Assembly (NCBI RefSeq): GCF_014203155.1
Contig: NZ_JACHIK010000017.1
Location: 1 to 64,000 of the forward strand
Source: Shinella fusca
GTDB lineage: Bacteria > Pseudomonadota > Alphaproteobacteria > Rhizobiales > Rhizobiaceae
Length of the DNA: 64,000 nt
Direction: 5' to 3'
Positions 1 to 13,784 of the stretch are shown here, piece by piece. Made by a program: the position numbers and the translations under genes. The number at the start of each line of letters is the position of its first letter. The first letter of the stretch is position 1. The notes beneath the pieces were generated by a model. It made no database searches. It saw only the letters and a list, made by a program, of their open reading frames with translations, and was not told where the DNA came from.

Positions 1-334
1 AAACCTTAGAGCGAGTGAACTGGCCGCCAGAAGCGCCCAACGCCCTCTCGATGAGCGGCGTTATAAGCCCACCCCCAGCGATACGTCAACAGGGGATGTG
101 ACATTTTTTTGAAAATTTCTTCGCAGGCGGTGCGTTTGGCTTTCGCTTGCCCGTGAAAGTCCCGCCGTTCCGGCATTTTCCCCCTGCCGGCCCCGCCTAT
201 CCCCTTTCCGCCCTCAGAAATTCACAATCCCCGCCTCTAGAGGAGAGAAGGCGGGCGTGATTTGACTCGCATGCCCTCCTGCGTGCATGGTCGCGCGCTG
301 AAACCCATTGGCGAAACAGGCGAAGCATATCGGC
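1..334. other. Leading non-coding stretch upstream of the M23 peptidase
   Basis: I find no convincing gene here. The only marked feature is an AT-rich patch at about 101-121, with a run of seven T followed by GAAAATTT, in otherwise GC-rich sequence. It could be part of a promoter for the peptidase gene that follows. A weak inverted repeat (CCGGC at 170-174, GCCGG at 186-190) has no T-run after it. The gene to the left lies outside the window, so whether the first 60 bases belong to its 3' end cannot be judged. Confidence 0.4.
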
Positions 335-2296
335 ATGACGACCGACCGGAACATGATCCGATCCCTCGGCAACGAGCCGCCGATCCTCGCCGACGGGCGC
401 AAGGCGCCCGACCGCCGCGAAATCTCCCTTCGCTGGCTCTCCGGCACGTTCCTCACCGGCATCACCTCCTCGATCCTCATGGGAGTCGCGCTTTTCGCCG
501 CGCTCGACGGACGCCAGCAGCTCGCCATCCCGGCCGAAGCCTTCGCGGCGCTTGGCGTTTCCAACCCCGCAAGCAAGTCGGGCGAGACGGCCAAGCGGGG
601 CGAGCGGGTTCTCGAGCCTGCCATCGTCGCAAAGCCGTCCGACAAGAAGATCATGGAAATCTCCACCATGATCCATGACGGCGAGAAGGAGGTCGTGCGC
701 CGCCAGCCCTTCGCCCATGTGAAGATGGCGCTTGCCGCCAACCATGCGGCCAGCGAGGATTATCCGCGCTTCGACCCGCTCGCGATCTTCTCCACCAGCG
801 ACAAGGATGCCACGCCCGCCGCCTCGCGGATGGGCACGATCTACGGCTCGGACGTGGAATCGGAGGTGGCGCTGCAGACCGAAGCCTTCCCGACCGGCGG
901 CTCGGCGCTCGACTATGCCGACCAGATGTCGCTGGAAGAGGTCGAGGAGAACGTGCGCACCAACGGCTCGGTGCTGACGGACGGCGACACGCAGGTCGCC
1001 TCGCTCTATTACGTCGACCCGCAGCGCTTCGCGTCCGAAGGTTCCGACATCGATCTCCTGCAGGGCCTGTCCGCCCGCATCGTCGAGGAGAACATGAGCG
1101 TGTCGACCTTCGACACGCCGACCTCGAACGACACCGAATATGCCGACGACGTGATCCCCGTGCGCCGCGGCGCCGATATCGACCAGATCATGACCGCCGC
1201 CGGCTACACCAAGGCGCAGGCCGACGACCTTGCCAACTATCTCGAAGGCGAGCTCGGCAGCCGCGAGCTTGCCGAGGGCGATGTGCTGCGCATCTGCGTT
1301 GCCCAGCAGAGCAAGGAAGCGAGCATCGTGCGGGCGAGCGTCTATACGCGCGGGCGCCATGTGGTGACCGCCGCGCTCGACGACAACGGCCGCTTCGTCA
1401 ACGGCGCGGAACCGCCGCCGCTCGATGCCGTCGGCACGGCCTTCGACGACGACGACCGGCCGACGATCCTTGCCGGGCGCGACCTGCCGCGCGTCTATGA
1501 CGGCATCTACCGCGCCGCGCTTTCCTACGGCATGGGCCAGGACATGACGGCGGAGATCATCCGCATCCTCGCCAGCAACGTGGATTTCCAGGCGCAACTG
1601 CGCCCGACGGATTCGCTGGAGGCCTTCTTCTCCGTCAGCGACCAGAACGGCATGGCGACGGCCGATTCGGAGATCCTCTTCCTCGACGCCAAGTTCGGCG
1701 ACACGGAAACCCGCGTCTACCGCTTCCAGAACCCGGACGACGATTCCGTCGACTACTATGACGAGGACGGCAAGAGCATCCGCCAGTTCCTGCTGCGCAA
1801 TCCGGTCCCGAACGGCGTCTTCCGCTCCGGCTTCGGCATGCGCCGCCATCCGATCCTCGGCTTCTCGCGCATGCATACCGGCGTCGACTGGGCCGCGCCC
1901 CGCGGCACGCCGATCATCGCGGCCGGCAACGGCGTCGTCGAGAAGGCGGGCTGGGATTCGGGCGGCTACGGCAACCAGACGCTGATCCGCCATGCCAACG
2001 GCTACGTCTCCTCCTACAACCACCAGAGCGCCATCGCCAAGGGCATCAAGCCGGGCGTCAAGGTGCGGCAGGGCCAGGTGATCGGCTTCGTCGGCACGAC
2101 CGGCCTTTCGACCGGCCCGCACCTGCACTACGAGCTGATCGTCAACGGCAACAAGGTGGATGCGCTGAAGATCCGCCTGCCCGGCGGCAAATCGCTGGAA
2201 GGCAAGGCCCTCGCCCAGTTCGAGACCGAGCGCAAGCGCATCGACGACCTGCTCGGCCATGACGAGGACCAGACCGAGGTGGCGGAAACCCGCTGA
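335..2296 (+). CDS. M23 family peptidoglycan DD-metalloendopeptidase, membrane-anchored
   Basis: Predicted cell-wall hydrolase that cuts peptide cross-links in the periplasm. From the ATG at 335 it is 653 residues. One hydrophobic segment at about residues 34-57 (LTGITSSILMGVAL) acts as a signal anchor. A long linker follows, with a small LysM/OapA-like part in the middle, and a LytM/M23 domain closes the protein. Zinc-site motifs are visible: HTGVD near residue 514 and HLHYE near 596. An in-frame TTG lies at 308, but the ATG fits better, keeping the charged N-terminus just before the membrane segment. Family members (MepM, NlpD, LytM types) act in growth or division; the exact bond cleaved is not shown here. 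It converges on clpB and shares a terminator with it. Confidence 0.88.
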   Translation: MTTDRNMIRSLGNEPPILADGRKAPDRREISLRWLSGTFLTGITSSILMGVALFAALDGRQQLAIPAEAFAALGVSNPASKSGETAKRGERVLEPAIVAKPSDKKIMEISTMIHDGEKEVVRRQPFAHVKMALAANHAASEDYPRFDPLAIFSTSDKDATPAASRMGTIYGSDVESEVALQTEAFPTGGSALDYADQMSLEEVEENVRTNGSVLTDGDTQVASLYYVDPQRFASEGSDIDLLQGLSARIVEENMSVSTFDTPTSNDTEYADDVIPVRRGADIDQIMTAAGYTKAQADDLANYLEGELGSRELAEGDVLRICVAQQSKEASIVRASVYTRGRHVVTAALDDNGRFVNGAEPPPLDAVGTAFDDDDRPTILAGRDLPRVYDGIYRAALSYGMGQDMTAEIIRILASNVDFQAQLRPTDSLEAFFSVSDQNGMATADSEILFLDAKFGDTETRVYRFQNPDDDSVDYYDEDGKSIRQFLLRNPVPNGVFRSGFGMRRHPILGFSRMHTGVDWAAPRGTPIIAAGNGVVEKAGWDSGGYGNQTLIRHANGYVSSYNHQSAIAKGIKPGVKVRQGQVIGFVGTTGLSTGPHLHYELIVNGNKVDALKIRLPGGKSLEGKALAQFETERKRIDDLLGHDEDQTEVAETR

Positions 2297-2304
2297 CGAA
2301 AAAA

Positions 2305-2325
2305 GCGCGGGGACCGGCCCCGCGC
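2305..2325. terminator. Bidirectional terminator between the M23 peptidase and clpB
   Basis: Perfect 8-bp stem, GCGCGGGG (2305-2312) with CCCCGCGC (2318-2325), and a 5-base loop. It is preceded by six A (2299-2304), a U-tract for the clpB transcript, and followed by TTATTCTTT for the plus-strand transcript. It lies in the 54-bp gap between convergent stops. Confidence 0.85.
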
Positions 2326-2350
2326 CTTATTCTTTCACCGATGACCGATC

Positions 2351-4957
<2,607 letters not shown>

Positions 4958-5130
4958 CATCTGCCTCCATAACTCGGCCGGCCCTTCGAGGCACCGACCG
5001 ACGATTCAGGATAGGACTCCCGTCAAGGCAAGCCCTTCGCTGGAGGATATGGTGGAGGCCCGCGCCAAATTAAAGGGAGGCGCCTGCCCGCTCCGGCGGA
5101 TTTTTTGGAGCCGGACTGCACAAACGCAAG

Positions 5131-5151
5131 AACCCGGCACAAGGCCGGGTT
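5131..5151 (-). terminator. Stem-loop terminator after the DUF4167 gene
   Basis: AACCCGGC (5131-5138) pairs with GCCGGGTT (5144-5151) around a 5-base loop, 23 bases downstream of the DUF4167 stop codon on the minus strand. The T-run after it is weak (CTTGCGTTTG). Confidence 0.65.
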
Positions 5152-5173
5152 CCCGATGGAATGGAAGCGAAGC

Positions 5174-5839
5174 TTACTCGGAAGCGGCTTCGAGCGCCGG
5201 AGCGTCGTCGCCGGCCGGCTGGCCGTCCTCGCCCCCGGCCTGGCCTTCGCCGCGGCGCGGGCGGCGCGGACGGGCGGCATTGCGGCGGCGCGGCTGGCGG
5301 CCGGCGGCCGGAGCGGCGCCTTCCTCTTCGAGCGCGACTTCCGCCGGCGTGCCTTCGATCACCGGCTGCGGGCCGGAGCCGTCGACCACGGTCCGCTCGG
5401 CGGCCGGAGCCGGAGCGGGCGCCGCAGCGGCGGGCGCCGGGTGATCCTCGACGGGCGTCGAATCGATCTCGTCGTCCCGGTCGTAGCCGTCGCGATCATT
5501 GAAGTCGTGCCGGTCAGCATTGTCGGAGCGCTCGTCACGCGGGAAGCGGTCCTGCATCTGCGCCTGCGCGGCGGCAATGATGCGGTTGTAGTGCTCTGCG
5601 TGCTGCAGGTAGTTTTCCGCCATGACGCGGTCGCCGGCGCTCTGTGCGTCGCGGGCAAGCGCAGAATATTTCTCGGCGATGTGCTGGGCCGTGCCCCTGA
5701 TCTTCACGTCCGGACCCGAGCTGTCGTAGGTCCTCGTCAGGGGATTGCCGCCCTTGCGGTGGTTGTTGTTGCTATTGTTGTTATTATTATTGTTGTTATT
5801 ACGCCCGCGGCCGCGCTTGTTTTGCTGTCCTGGCCTCAT
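5174..5839 (-). CDS. DUF4167 domain-containing protein with poly-asparagine tract
   Basis: 221-residue protein, basic at the N-terminus (MRPGQQNKRGRGR). It then has nine consecutive Asn, a Ser and three more Asn, then the conserved DUF4167 core at about residues 30-85 (GTAQHIAEKYSALARDA and AENYLQHAEHYNRI). An Asp/Arg-rich stretch, an Ala/Pro/Glu-rich linker and a basic RRRNAARPRRPRR-type patch complete it, all low complexity. DUF4167 proteins are widespread in Rhizobiales and lack an assigned role; the basic, disordered make-up suggests nucleic-acid or ribosome contact, which is inference. It lies downstream of prmC in the same direction, separated by 330 bp and a terminator, so it probably has its own promoter. 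Confidence 0.85.
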   Translation of the reverse strand: MRPGQQNKRGRGRNNNNNNNNNSNNNHRKGGNPLTRTYDSSGPDVKIRGTAQHIAEKYSALARDAQSAGDRVMAENYLQHAEHYNRIIAAAQAQMQDRFPRDERSDNADRHDFNDRDGYDRDDEIDSTPVEDHPAPAAAAPAPAPAAERTVVDGSGPQPVIEGTPAEVALEEEGAAPAAGRQPRRRNAARPRRPRRGEGQAGGEDGQPAGDDAPALEAASE

Positions 5840-6169
5840 ATGTCACTCACCTAACGTATCCATGTATCGATGATTCGTGTCTTCGCGCCTGATCGGGACA
5901 CGCCAGATCAAGCATCCTTACCCGCGGGCGAACCACGTCGGTCGGTGGTCCTGTCGCCGTAAGACGTCAAATTAACAGGTACCCGCACAGGGCAGTCTTC
6001 AACCCTAGCAACTCTTCGAGAGAGCAATCCTCGCGATCGGGTCATGCGGAGCAAATCGCCGTGCCATGACCTCTTGCCCGGTGCGTGGCCGCAACCTAGC
6101 CCGCTTCCTTCACAATTCCAAGCCTTTTCTTTGCGGTCGCGGAAATTGCTGCGCTCATGCAGCAATATC
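5840..6169. other. Intergenic region between prmC and the DUF4167 gene
   Basis: 330 bases with no gene I can support. It contains the prmC terminator at its right end (6145-6166) and must hold the promoter of the DUF4167 gene, though no clear -35/-10 pair with good spacing is visible. A minus-strand open frame across it has no ribosome site or recognisable product. Confidence 0.5.
6145..6166 (-). terminator. Terminator after prmC
   Basis: Perfect 8-bp stem, ATTGCTGC (6145-6152) with GCAGCAAT (6159-6166), and a 6-base loop, starting 3 bases after the prmC stop codon. On the minus strand it is followed by TTTCC, a short U-tract. Confidence 0.7.
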
Positions 6170-7042
6170 TCAAGCAACCGCCGGTTTCGAAAAGACGAGG
6201 ACACGGTCGTTGCCGCCGAAATCCTTCACCGCTTCAAGGCGCACGAAACCCTTTTCGTGCATGAGCGCAGTGACGCTTTCCTTCTGGTCATAACCGATTT
6301 CGTAAGCCACAAGGCCGTTTTCCCGAAGATGGTCGCCCGCCGCGGCGGCGATGGTGCGATAGGCATCAAGCCCGTCTTCACCGCCGTCCAGTGCCAGGAT
6401 CGGATCGTAGAGCCGGACATCCTCGTCCAACATTCCGACCACGGAGCGGACGATATAGGGCGGATTTGACACGATGATGTCGAAGGCCCCGGTCACGGCT
6501 GAAAACCAGTCGCTTTCGACCGTCTCGAAGCGGTCGGCGACACCGTTGATATCGGCATTGCGCCGCGCTGTTTCAAGGGCGCCCGGCGAAAGATCGGCGC
6601 CGACGCCCGTCGCGCCGGGCACGAGATCGAGGAGCGCAAGGCAGATCGCCCCCGTGCCCGTGCCGAGATCGAGAATGCGGCAGCTCCCCCTCTCCGCCAC
6701 CATCCGCCGCGCATGGGGCACGAGCGTATCGACGAGGATTTCCGTATCCGGCCGCGGCTCCAGCGTCTCCGGCGACAGGAGAAGGTCGAGCCGGGAAAAG
6801 GCCCGCCGGCCGAGGATGCGATGCACCGGCTCGCGCGCCGCGCGCCGGGCAAGCGCCGCCTCGATCGCCGAGACCTCACTGGCATCCAGCATGCGGGCGC
6901 CGTCCGTCACGAAGGCGGTGGAGGAAAGGTCGAGAATGCCGCCAACCAGCGCACGCGCATCCTGCGCCGCCTCGGCTATGCCCGCCTCGGAAAGCCTGCG
7001 CCGCGCGTCGGCCAGCATTCCGGCAAGCGTCACGCCGCTCAT
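6170..7042 (-). CDS. prmC: PrmC, release-factor glutamine N5-methyltransferase
   Basis: Methylates the glutamine of the GGQ motif of class-1 release factors, using S-adenosylmethionine, in the cytoplasm. It has 290 residues: an N-terminal helical domain (to about 90) and a Rossmann methyltransferase domain. The latter carries the SAM loop DLGTGTGAI and the diagnostic NPPY motif (SNPPYI), which holds the substrate glutamine. The start ATG overlaps the prfA stop by four bases (ATGA), so translation is coupled to that of its own substrate, RF1. This gene pair is common in bacteria. Confidence 0.96.
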   Translation of the reverse strand: MSGVTLAGMLADARRRLSEAGIAEAAQDARALVGGILDLSSTAFVTDGARMLDASEVSAIEAALARRAAREPVHRILGRRAFSRLDLLLSPETLEPRPDTEILVDTLVPHARRMVAERGSCRILDLGTGTGAICLALLDLVPGATGVGADLSPGALETARRNADINGVADRFETVESDWFSAVTGAFDIIVSNPPYIVRSVVGMLDEDVRLYDPILALDGGEDGLDAYRTIAAAAGDHLRENGLVAYEIGYDQKESVTALMHEKGFVRLEAVKDFGGNDRVLVFSKPAVA

Positions 7043-8121
7043 CGGCCCTGTTCGCCGAGCTGCGCGAGAAGGCCCGCCTGGTAGTCGGCGAGCAGTGCGT
7101 CCACCACCTCGTCGATCTCGCCCACCATCATCCGGTCGAGCTTGTAGAGCGTCAGGTTGATGCGGTGGTCCGTCACGCGGCCCTGCGGGAAATTGTAGGT
7201 GCGGATGCGCTCGGAGCGGTCGCCGGAGCCGACCTGGCTCTTGCGGTCGGCCGAGCGCTCGCTGTCGGCGCGCTGGCGCTCCATGTCGTAGAGCCGCGAA
7301 CGCAGGATCTGCATGGCCTTGGCGCGGTTCTGGTGCTGCGACTTTTCCGAGCTCGTCACGACGAGGCCGGTCGGAAGATGCGTGATGCGCACGGCCGAAT
7401 CGGTCGTGTTGACGTGCTGGCCGCCGGCGCCCGACGAGCGCATCGTGTCGATGCGGATGTCCTCGGGGCGGATCTCGATGTCGATCTCCTCGGCTTCCGG
7501 CAGCACGGCGACGGTCGCGGCCGAGGTATGGATGCGCCCGCTCGCCTCCGTCTCCGGCACCCGCTGGACCCGGTGGACGCCCGATTCGAACTTCAGCTTG
7601 GCGAAGACGCCGCGCCCGGTGATGGTCGCGATGATTTCCTTGTAGCCGCCGGCCTCGCCTTCGCTCGACGAGATGACCTCGACCTTCCAGCCATGGGCGG
7701 CGGCATAGCGCTCGTACATGCGGAAGAGGTCGCCGGCGAACAGCGCGGCTTCCGAGCCGCCCGTGCCGGCGCGGATTTCGAGGATCGCGCTCTTCTCGTC
7801 CGCCGCATCCTTCGGCAGGAGAAGGATCTGCATCTCCTTCTCGAGGCCTTCGAGGCGCTCCTTGAGCTCCGGCAGCTCCATCTCGGCGAGGTCCCGCATC
7901 TCGCGGTCCGTCGTCTTGTCGGCAAGCAGCGTCTCGAGGTCGGCGATCTCGCCCCTCACCTTCTCGTATTCGCGCACCTTGGTGACGACCGGCTGGAGCT
8001 CGGAATATTCCGAGGCGAGGCGCACATAGGTCTCCGAATCCGGGCCCGCCGACATGCGGGCCTCGATCTCGCCGAAACGGCGTTCGAGTTCGCGCATCTT
8101 TTCAACGGGAAGCGTGGCCAC
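7039..8121 (-). CDS. prfA: Peptide chain release factor 1
   Basis: RF1 ends translation at UAA and UAG. 360 residues, normal length. The peptidyl-hydrolysis motif GAGGQHVN is present, as is the tripeptide anticodon region (PET within VPETEASG). It begins with a GTG at 8121, preceded by GGAG at 7 bases; the first ATG is eight codons later and would remove conserved N-terminal residues. It is first of a two-gene unit with prmC, whose product methylates it. ptsP lies just upstream, with a 21-base gap, and may be cotranscribed. Confidence 0.97.
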   Translation of the reverse strand: MATLPVEKMRELERRFGEIEARMSAGPDSETYVRLASEYSELQPVVTKVREYEKVRGEIADLETLLADKTTDREMRDLAEMELPELKERLEGLEKEMQILLLPKDAADEKSAILEIRAGTGGSEAALFAGDLFRMYERYAAAHGWKVEVISSSEGEAGGYKEIIATITGRGVFAKLKFESGVHRVQRVPETEASGRIHTSAATVAVLPEAEEIDIEIRPEDIRIDTMRSSGAGGQHVNTTDSAVRITHLPTGLVVTSSEKSQHQNRAKAMQILRSRLYDMERQRADSERSADRKSQVGSGDRSERIRTYNFPQGRVTDHRINLTLYKLDRMMVGEIDEVVDALLADYQAGLLAQLGEQGR

Positions 8122-8142
8122 CGTTCGACTCCAATCAGATCG

Positions 8143-10410
8143 TTAAAGCGGAATGCCGTTCTCGGCCGCAAAGTCCGTCAGGATCTGGCGGATCGAGACG
8201 GTGGGCTTCGTGTCGTCGAGCGCCGGCGTCAGCACGGCCTCCAGCCTGCCTGCATCGAGCGACAGCAGCATCGACTTCACGGGGCCGAGCGCCGTCGGCG
8301 ACATCGACACGGAGCGGAAGCCGATGCCGAGCAGCGCCATGGCCGAGATCGGCTTGCTCGCCATCTCCCCGCAGAGCGTGACCGAGGTGTCGTTGCGGAC
8401 CCCGGCCCTGACGATATCGCGCAGGATGCGCAGGAACGGCCTGCCGAGCGTGTCGAAACGGTCGGAAACGCGGGCATTGCCCCGGTCGACCGCCATGGCG
8501 AACTGGAAGAGGTCGTTCGAGCCGACCGAGACGAAATCCACCTCGGCCATCAGCTCGTCGAGCTGCCAGAGCAGCGCCGGCACTTCGAGCATGGCGCCGA
8601 ACTGCAGCTTCTTCGGCAATTGCTCGCCGAGCTTCGACTGGCGCTGGATTTCCTTCTGCAGAAGGTGGCGGACCTCCTTCAGCTCCGAAACCTCCGTCAC
8701 CATGGGCAGCATCAGCCGGAGATCGGCGCCCGCGGCCGCGCGCAGCATGGCGCGAAGCTGGGTGCGCAGGAGGCCCGGCCGGTCGAGCGACAGGCGGATG
8801 GCGCGCCAGCCGAGGGCAGGGTTCTCCTCCTCGGCCGCGCGGAAATAGGGCACGACCTTGTCGCCGCCGATGTCGAGCGTGCGGAAGGTCACGGGGCGCC
8901 CGCCCGCATGCTTCAGGACGTTGCGGTAGAAATCTTCCTGCTCCTCGGCCTTCGGCATGGTCGAGGCGATCATGAACTGGAGCTCGGTGCGGAAGAGGCC
9001 GATGCCGGAGGCGCCCGATTCGTTGAGATGCGGCAGGTCTACGAGGAGGCCGGCATTCATCTGCAGATTGATCGCCCGGCCATCCTTCGTCACCGGCTCG
9101 ACGGCACGCAAGGCCCGGTACTGCTCCTGCCGGCGGGCGCGGAAGCGCACCTTCTCCTCGTAGGAGCGCTGGAGGTCCGGCATCGGGCGCAGATGTACCT
9201 TCGCATCGTCGCCGTCGATGATGATCGGATCGCCGTTCTCCGCCAGCGCCACCGCACCGACCGCTTGGCCGACGACGGGGATGCCCATGGCGCGCGCGAC
9301 GATGATGACATGGCTGGTGACGGCGCCCTCTTCGAGCACGAGGCCGCGCACGTTCTGGCGCGGATAGTCGAGCAGCTCGGCCGCACCCATGGCGCGCGCG
9401 ACGACGATGGCGTCGTTCGGGAAGCTGCTGGCCGAGAGTTTTGCGCCATAGCCGGTGAGCTGGCGCAGGAGGCGGTTCGCAAGATCGTCGAAATCGTGCA
9501 TGCGCTCGCGCAGATAGGGGTCCATCAGGCGGATCATCCGCGCCTTGGTCTCGCTCTGCACGCGCTCGACGGCGGCCTCGGCCGTCAGGCCGTTGCGGAT
9601 CGCCTCTTCGAGCTTCCTCACCCAGCCGCGGTCGTGGGCGAACATGCGGTAGGTCTCCAGCACCTCGCGGTGCTCGCCCTCCATCGACACCTCGCGGCGC
9701 GACAGCATGTCGTCGATGGAGATGCGCAGCGAGCCGAGCGCCTCGGCAAGCCGGCCGAGCTCGTGCTCGGAATCCTCGTTGAGCAGGTTGGTGACGACGA
9801 TGCGCGGCTCGTGCAGCACGACATAGCCGAGGCCGATGCCCTCGCCGAAGCTCGCCCCCTCGATGGCGACGGGGCGGGAAAGGTCGAGCTCGAGGCCGGG
9901 CCTTGTGAGCTTCTTCAGCTCGCCGGTCGCCACCATTTCCGCAATCACCATCGCCGTCGTCTCAAGCGCCTCCACCTCGTCTTCGCGGTAGGTGCGGCTC
10001 GCCTTGTTCTGCACGACAAGCACGCCGAGCGCCCTGCCGGTGCGCAAGATAGGAACGCCGAGGAAGGAGTGGTAGATCTCCTCGCCCGTTTCCGGCAGAT
10101 AGGTGAAGGCGGGATGCGACTGGGCGTCGGAAAGGTTGAGCGGCCGGGCGGAGGCCGCGATCGTGCCGACGAGGCCCTGGCCCATCTTGAGCTGGGCAAG
10201 GTGGACGGCGCTCGGATTGAGGCCTTCGGTCGCGTAGAGTTCGAGGACGCCGTCGGAGCGCAGCACGTAAACGGAACACACTTCCGCGACCATGTTCTGC
10301 GCGATCTGGCGCACGATCTGGTCCAGGCGTTCCTGCGGCTCCAGCGGCTCCGCCATGAGTTCGCGCAGCCGCTTGAGAAGAACGCGCGGGCCCGCGGAGA
10401 GGTCTCTCAT
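8143..10410 (-). CDS. ptsP: PtsP, PEP-protein phosphotransferase of the nitrogen PTS (EI-Ntr)
   Basis: Enzyme I of the regulatory nitrogen PTS. It takes phosphate from phosphoenolpyruvate and passes it to NPr; it does not transport sugar. The 755 residues from ATG 10410 contain a GAF domain (about 20-150), then the phosphohistidine swivelling domain with the active His in EEGAVTSHVIIVARAMG. The PEP-binding TIM-barrel follows, with DIGGDK, the GSNDLFQF signature and the catalytic Cys in LCGEMAS. An in-frame GTG at 10446 would add 12 residues (MWGNVIFGRRHA) outside the family; the ATG has GGGAG ten bases upstream. The GAF domain of EI-Ntr proteins senses glutamine and 2-oxoglutarate in known members. 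Confidence 0.95.
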   Translation of the reverse strand: MRDLSAGPRVLLKRLRELMAEPLEPQERLDQIVRQIAQNMVAEVCSVYVLRSDGVLELYATEGLNPSAVHLAQLKMGQGLVGTIAASARPLNLSDAQSHPAFTYLPETGEEIYHSFLGVPILRTGRALGVLVVQNKASRTYREDEVEALETTAMVIAEMVATGELKKLTRPGLELDLSRPVAIEGASFGEGIGLGYVVLHEPRIVVTNLLNEDSEHELGRLAEALGSLRISIDDMLSRREVSMEGEHREVLETYRMFAHDRGWVRKLEEAIRNGLTAEAAVERVQSETKARMIRLMDPYLRERMHDFDDLANRLLRQLTGYGAKLSASSFPNDAIVVARAMGAAELLDYPRQNVRGLVLEEGAVTSHVIIVARAMGIPVVGQAVGAVALAENGDPIIIDGDDAKVHLRPMPDLQRSYEEKVRFRARRQEQYRALRAVEPVTKDGRAINLQMNAGLLVDLPHLNESGASGIGLFRTELQFMIASTMPKAEEQEDFYRNVLKHAGGRPVTFRTLDIGGDKVVPYFRAAEEENPALGWRAIRLSLDRPGLLRTQLRAMLRAAAGADLRLMLPMVTEVSELKEVRHLLQKEIQRQSKLGEQLPKKLQFGAMLEVPALLWQLDELMAEVDFVSVGSNDLFQFAMAVDRGNARVSDRFDTLGRPFLRILRDIVRAGVRNDTSVTLCGEMASKPISAMALLGIGFRSVSMSPTALGPVKSMLLSLDAGRLEAVLTPALDDTKPTVSIRQILTDFAAENGIPL

Positions 10411-10499
10411 CGCGTGGCGTCTCCCGAAAATGACGTTACCCCACACCGGCGCGCGCCGCGCCGGCGATCCCCATGGATCGGCGCCGAGTCGGCCGGTCC

Positions 10500-11774
10500 T
10501 TACTTCTTATCGAGACCGTAGACGGAATGCAAAGTCCGAACGGCGAGTTCGGCATAGGGGCCGTCGATCAGGATGGAAATCTTGATTTCCGAGGTGGTGA
10601 TCGCCTTGATGTTGATGCCCTTGTCGGCAAGCGCGCGGAAGGCCGAGGCGGCGACGCCCGCATGGCTGCGCATGCCGATGCCGATGACGGAGACCTTGAC
10701 GAGGCCCGTCTCGTGCTGGATCACGTCGAAGCCGACCTGTTCCTTGGCGCCTTCCAGCACCTTCAGCGCCTTCTCGACGTCGCCGAAGGGAACCGTGAAG
10801 GTCATGTCGGTCTTCGAGCCGTCCTCGGAGATGTTCTGGACGATCATGTCGACATTGATATGGGCCTCGGCCAGCGGGCCGAAGATCGCGGCCGAAACGC
10901 CCGGCCGGTCGGCGACGCGGCGGAGCGAGATCTGCGCTTCATCCTTGGCATAGGCGATGCCGGTTACGACTTCCTGTTCCACGATCTCATCCTCATCACA
11001 AATCAGCGTACCGGGCGGGTTCAGAAGATCGCCCATGCCCGGCGCATCGGGATCCTCGAAAGACGAGCGGACGAAGGTGCGCACCTTGTGCACCATGGCA
11101 AGCTCCACCGAGCGGACCTGCAGCACCTTGGCGCCGAGCGAGGCCATTTCGAGCATTTCCTCGAAGGCGATCTTCTTCAGGCGCCGGGCCTTCGGCTCGA
11201 TGCGCGGATCGGTCGTGTAGACGCCGTCGACATCGGTATAGATGTCGCAGCGATCCGCCTTGACGGCGGCGGCGATGGCGACGGCGGACGTGTCCGAACC
11301 GCCGCGGCCGAGCGTGGCGACGCGGTTGTCCGGGCCGAGGCCCTGGAAGCCGGCGACGACGGCGACCTGGCCCTCGCCCATGCGGCGCACGATCTCCTCG
11401 CCTTCGATTTCGAGGATGCGTGCGGCGCCGTGCGCGTTGTCGGTGCGGATCGGGATCTGCCAGCCCTGCCAGGAGCGGGCGTTGACGTCCATCGACTGGA
11501 GCGCGATGGCAAGAAGGCCGGCGGTGACGAGTTCGCCCGAGGCGACGATGGCGTCGTATTCGCGCGCGTCGTAGAAGGGCGAGCTGGCGCCCGTCACCTT
11601 CGGCATGTTCTGCACCCAGGCGACGAGCTCGTTCGTCTTGCCGGACATGGCCGAGACGACGACGGCGACCTCGTGGCCGGCATCGACCTCGCGTTTCACA
11701 TGGCGGGCCACATTGTGGATACGGTCGAGGTCGGCGACGGACGTTCCGCCGAATTTCATCACGATGCGTGCCAT
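10500..11774 (-). CDS. lysC: Aspartate kinase
   Basis: Phosphorylates aspartate, the first step toward lysine, threonine, methionine and diaminopimelate. The 424 residues from ATG 11774 begin MARIVMKFGGTSVAD, with the kinase KFGGTS loop. The amino-acid kinase domain spans about 1-245. Two ACT domains follow (about 265-420), the usual site of lysine/threonine feedback control. The open frame runs 56 codons further upstream, but that part has no family similarity and overlaps a terminator. It is monofunctional, with no homoserine dehydrogenase part. It follows the glp operon terminator and lies 89 bp before ptsP. Confidence 0.97.
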   Translation of the reverse strand: MARIVMKFGGTSVADLDRIHNVARHVKREVDAGHEVAVVVSAMSGKTNELVAWVQNMPKVTGASSPFYDAREYDAIVASGELVTAGLLAIALQSMDVNARSWQGWQIPIRTDNAHGAARILEIEGEEIVRRMGEGQVAVVAGFQGLGPDNRVATLGRGGSDTSAVAIAAAVKADRCDIYTDVDGVYTTDPRIEPKARRLKKIAFEEMLEMASLGAKVLQVRSVELAMVHKVRTFVRSSFEDPDAPGMGDLLNPPGTLICDEDEIVEQEVVTGIAYAKDEAQISLRRVADRPGVSAAIFGPLAEAHINVDMIVQNISEDGSKTDMTFTVPFGDVEKALKVLEGAKEQVGFDVIQHETGLVKVSVIGIGMRSHAGVAASAFRALADKGINIKAITTSEIKISILIDGPYAELAVRTLHSVYGLDKK

Positions 11775-11892
11775 GGGTGTACCGCTGTTTTCGATGTTCG
11801 CGCGAGCGCGCGGGGAAACCGCGGGGTTCTTAGCGGAAGACCCCGCGCTGTGCAATGCATGGAATCCGGCAAATGGCCGCAGCGCGGAAACG

Positions 11893-11922
11893 AAAAGACC
11901 CGCGCTCCTTGCGGGGCGCGGG
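11893..11922 (-). terminator. Terminator of the glp operon
   Basis: CCCGCGCTCC (11899-11908) pairs with GGGGCGCGGG (11913-11922), with one T-G wobble and a 4-base loop. On the minus strand it is followed by TCTTTTCG. It sits 66 bases after the glpV stop and before lysC. Confidence 0.75.
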
Positions 11923-11987
11923 CAAAGGGGATCGGATTTCAAAATCGGCTGCGGGCGGCAAAAGCCGTCCGCGACCCTGTCAGCTTC

Positions 11988-13709
<1,722 letters not shown>

Positions 13710-13746
13710 TTTGTCCTCCCTTAAGGTTTTGCGATTGCAAGTGCGA

Positions 13747-13771
13747 AGGCCCCTATGTCTCCCCGGGGCCT
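13747..13771 (-). other. Intercistronic stem-loop between glpU and glpV
   Basis: AGGCCCC (13747-13753) pairs with GGGGCCT (13765-13771) over an 11-base loop. It lies in the 75-bp gap, the largest inside the transporter part of the operon. There is no T-run. Such elements before binding-protein genes often stabilise one side of a processed mRNA; that role is inference here. Confidence 0.5.
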
Positions 13772-13784
13772 CCGTTCGATTGCC

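Noticed and set aside
4990-5060. Possible heat-shock (RpoH) promoter for clpB: CTTGCC followed by CCTATCC on the minus strand
   Set aside because: The spacing from CTTG to CCTATCC is only 13 bases; the alphaproteobacterial RpoH pattern needs about 17-18. I do not mark it.
5908-6204. 98-codon minus-strand frame between prmC and the DUF4167 gene
   Set aside because: It overlaps the prmC end and its terminator, and has no ribosome site or recognisable product.
11775-11942. 56-codon upstream extension of lysC
   Set aside because: It crosses the glp terminator and lacks similarity to aspartate kinases; MARIVMKFGGTS at 11774 is the natural start.
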